NCBI GenBank assembly: GCA_021648285.1
Contig: JAKITC010000018.1
Coordinates: forward strand, 1 to 34,907
Source of the DNA: Sulfurimonas sp.
Lineage (GTDB): Bacteria > Campylobacterota > Campylobacteria > Campylobacterales > Sulfurimonadaceae
DNA length: 34,907 nt
Direction of reading: 5' to 3'
Positions within the stretch are counted from its first letter, which is position 1. Each line of letters opens with the position of its first letter. A program made the translations under genes and the position numbers. Shown here piece after piece: positions 33,662 through 34,907 of the stretch. The notes under the pieces were generated by a model. The model was not told the origin of the DNA, made no database searches, and saw nothing but the letters and a program-made list of their open reading frames with translations.

Positions 33662-33729
33662 AACAGACCCTCAAGGGGTTGAAACTCCACTTTTAGTTAT
33701 ACTACAATTAAACAAATATTAGGAATAAC

Positions 33730-34104
33730 ATGTCACTCATCACACTTGAGTATATCGATACACTTGATGCAGATAACGAAAAAAAAGTTCTAGAATTTTC
33801 ATCAGACTTACTGGATGAACATGTTAACCAAGCCTCCCTTTTTGTTATAAAAGTTGATGGCAAATCCATGCAACCAGTCATTAAAGACCGTTCTCTTGTT
33901 GTAGCTGATCTATCAAATACAAAGGTTGAAGATGCTGGAATTTATCTTGTATATAATGATAATAAAATGTGGATAAAACAGGCTAAAAAAGAGCCAGAGG
34001 GAATGAAATTTGTCTCTATCAACAAGGCATTCTCTTATCTAATCTATGATGCAGAAGATGTTCGAGTTGTAGCAAAAGCAGTACTATCTTTCAACACTCT
34101 CTAA
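33730..34104 (+). CDS. Stand-alone S24 (LexA/UmuD-like) peptidase-domain protein
   Basis: The 124-residue protein is essentially one LexA/signal-peptidase-like S24 domain: VDGKSMQPVIKDRSLVVAD with nucleophile Ser46, a strand IYLVYNDNKMWIKQAKKE with the likely general-base Lys83, and a C-terminal strand. There is no N-terminal helix-turn-helix and no AG/CG cleavage site I can see, so it is not LexA or a phage repressor; UmuD is longer and has its own cleavage site. It follows the TetR gene by 68 bases, same strand. Role unknown. Confidence 0.8.
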   Translation: MSLITLEYIDTLDADNEKKVLEFSSDLLDEHVNQASLFVIKVDGKSMQPVIKDRSLVVADLSNTKVEDAGIYLVYNDNKMWIKQAKKEPEGMKFVSINKAFSYLIYDAEDVRVVAKAVLSFNTL

Positions 34105-34185
34105 TATTTTTTCTAATCAAAACTGGGTATATCAACCACTCAATACAAGTAAAATACACCCCATGATTTGAATCAAATACTACTT

Positions 34186-34256
34186 TACTTAAATTATGTT
34201 TGACATGTCATTTTAATGACTAGTTTATTTACTAAAGGATATACCAATAGCAGTAT
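34186..34256. repeat. Right copy of the 71-bp direct repeat (truncated DUF2798 3' end)
   Basis: On the minus strand 34250-34194 reads LLVYPLVNKLVIKMTCQT then TAA, as in the DUF2798 pseudogene, and the repeat continues 8 bases past the stop. Upstream of it the sequence switches to IS30 transposase code, so this is only the tail of a second DUF2798 copy. Confidence 0.8.
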
Positions 34257-34350
34257 CTACTTCCCAGTCTCCGACTCTTACTTTGTCTTCAACAACCTTT
34301 GGTCTTAAATTTTCTAGCACCAATCTACTCTGGACTCCAGCCTTCTTATT
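34243..34350 (-). pseudogene. IS30-family transposase fragment
   Basis: A minus-strand stretch of 36 codons reads ...LENLRPKVVEDKVRVGDW then EVDTAIG, matching the IS30 catalytic-domain entry (RPxxVxxKxRxGDWExDTxxG, which includes the first Asp of the DDE triad). A stop precedes it and the frame breaks directly after Gly where the DUF2798 tail begins. Nothing else of the element is seen, so the rest has been lost. Confidence 0.75.
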
Positions 34351-34427
34351 TTATGCATAATTGCTTCCTATTCATATAATCATATGAATAATTATACATA
34401 AATTTTAGCTTTTAATCAAAGGTTCTC

Positions 34428-34907
34428 CTAACTCGCAAGAAAGTTTTTCAGACTGACATACGGATTCTCGCCCTCTAACATGTTGTAAACCTCTTTAGCT
34501 ATTGGCAGGTACAGATTTTTTTCATTAGCTATTCTATGTAGAGCGTATGTAGTGCCTATGCCCTCAGCAACTTCACCCAACTCTTTAAGTATCTCATTTT
34601 TGGATTTTCCGTGCGCTATACCAAGTCCAACACGAAAGTTTCTACTCATAGTTGAAGAAGCAGTCAAGAATAAGTCTCCTGCTCCGCTAAGCCCTACAAA
34701 ACTCTCATCTTTAGCTCCAAACTCATTACCAAATCTCTGCATCTCTACCAGACCGCGAGATATAAGTGAAGCGGCTGCATTTTTTCCAAGTCCTAAACCT
34801 TCACATATTCCTGCAGCTATCGCAATTACATTTTTATATGCTCCTGCTACTTCTGCTCCAACAACATCAGTAGATGTATATGCCTTGATAAATAATGGGA
34901 AAAATGA
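34428..34907 (-). CDS. gpsA: Glycerol-3-phosphate dehydrogenase [NAD(P)+], C-terminal part
   Basis: The frame runs in from the right edge and ends at 34428; 159 residues are visible. It has VAGAYKNVIAIAAGICEGL with the catalytic Lys, GKNAAASLISRGLVEM, FVGLSGAGDLFLTASST with the substrate-binding region, SRNFRVG and VAEGIGTTYA. GpsA reduces dihydroxyacetone phosphate to sn-glycerol-3-phosphate for phospholipid synthesis. The Rossmann domain (about half of the protein) lies outside the window. The ATG at 34742 is internal and not the start. Confidence 0.95.
   Translation of the reverse strand, partial: SFFPLFIKAYTSTDVVGAEVAGAYKNVIAIAAGICEGLGLGKNAAASLISRGLVEMQRFGNEFGAKDESFVGLSGAGDLFLTASSTMSRNFRVGLGIAHGKSKNEILKELGEVAEGIGTTYALHRIANEKNLYLPIAKEVYNMLEGENPYVSLKNFLAS

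Noticed and set aside
33662..33729. Terminator after the TetR gene (ACCC-TCAA-GGGGT)
   Set aside because: Only four or five pairs and no T-run; too weak to call.
34163..34176. FNR-like box ATGATTTGAATCAA
   Set aside because: One mismatch from consensus and no intact gene begins downstream on either strand.

Overview
The window is AT-rich DNA whose gene content and order point to a Campylobacterota (Epsilonproteobacteria) chromosome, most like Sulfurimonas or a relative. The main evidence is gene order: RluD-type synthase / fibronectin-domain lipoprotein / long TrmB / FtsE / FtsX / EnvC-like; CinA-like next to ileS - tiny membrane peptide - gatA; and rsmH followed by an FtsL-sized membrane protein. 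I recall similar arrangements in Campylobacter. Genus is inference.

Layout. 1-330: tail of an unrecognised gene and a CAU-anticodon tRNA. 329-4686 (minus): rsmH, FtsL-like, RND transporter. 4778-5836: membrane-anchored response regulator with a degenerate HPt domain. 5845-7752 (minus): DUF2249-like protein, polytopic membrane protein and MIP18-family protein, behind a consensus FNR-type box at the class II position. 7857-11393: proA and proC separated by a wrecked IS110 transposase gene and hairpin-rich DNA; a structured element precedes proC. 11710-12162: RDD membrane protein. 12177-19866 (minus): a tight run rluD-like, FlpA-like lipoprotein, trmB, ftsE, ftsX, envC-like, then thrC with its own promoter. 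19916-21528: rodA and bacteriohemerythrin. 21656-24844 (minus): MCP, porin, small PstS-like binding protein. 25228-26493 (minus): a six-tRNA operon (Lys-Asp-Val-Glu-Val-Asp) behind a consensus sigma70 promoter, with spacers carrying a family of covarying hairpins. 26511-31943: cinA-like (minus), then ileS, a 35-residue membrane peptide and gatA (plus). 31979-34350: a small accessory island with a truncated gene, a DUF2798 gene broken by a stop codon, an AhpD-like/TetR divergent pair with a palindromic operator, a stand-alone S24 peptidase-like protein, a second DUF2798 fragment and an IS30 scrap. 34428-34907: 3' part of gpsA.

Functionally the core is cell-envelope growth and division (rsmH, FtsL-like, FtsEX-EnvC-like, RodA), translation (tRNAs, ileS, gatA, trmB, rluD-like) and amino-acid synthesis (proA, proC, thrC). 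The regulated accessory parts are the FNR-box operon, the chemotaxis-porin-binding protein operon and the TetR/AhpD pair. The most unusual signal is the family of about 60-nt hairpins between the tRNA genes: an internal loop (GAAG opposite TGA) is kept in five copies while the helices around it change by compensatory substitution.
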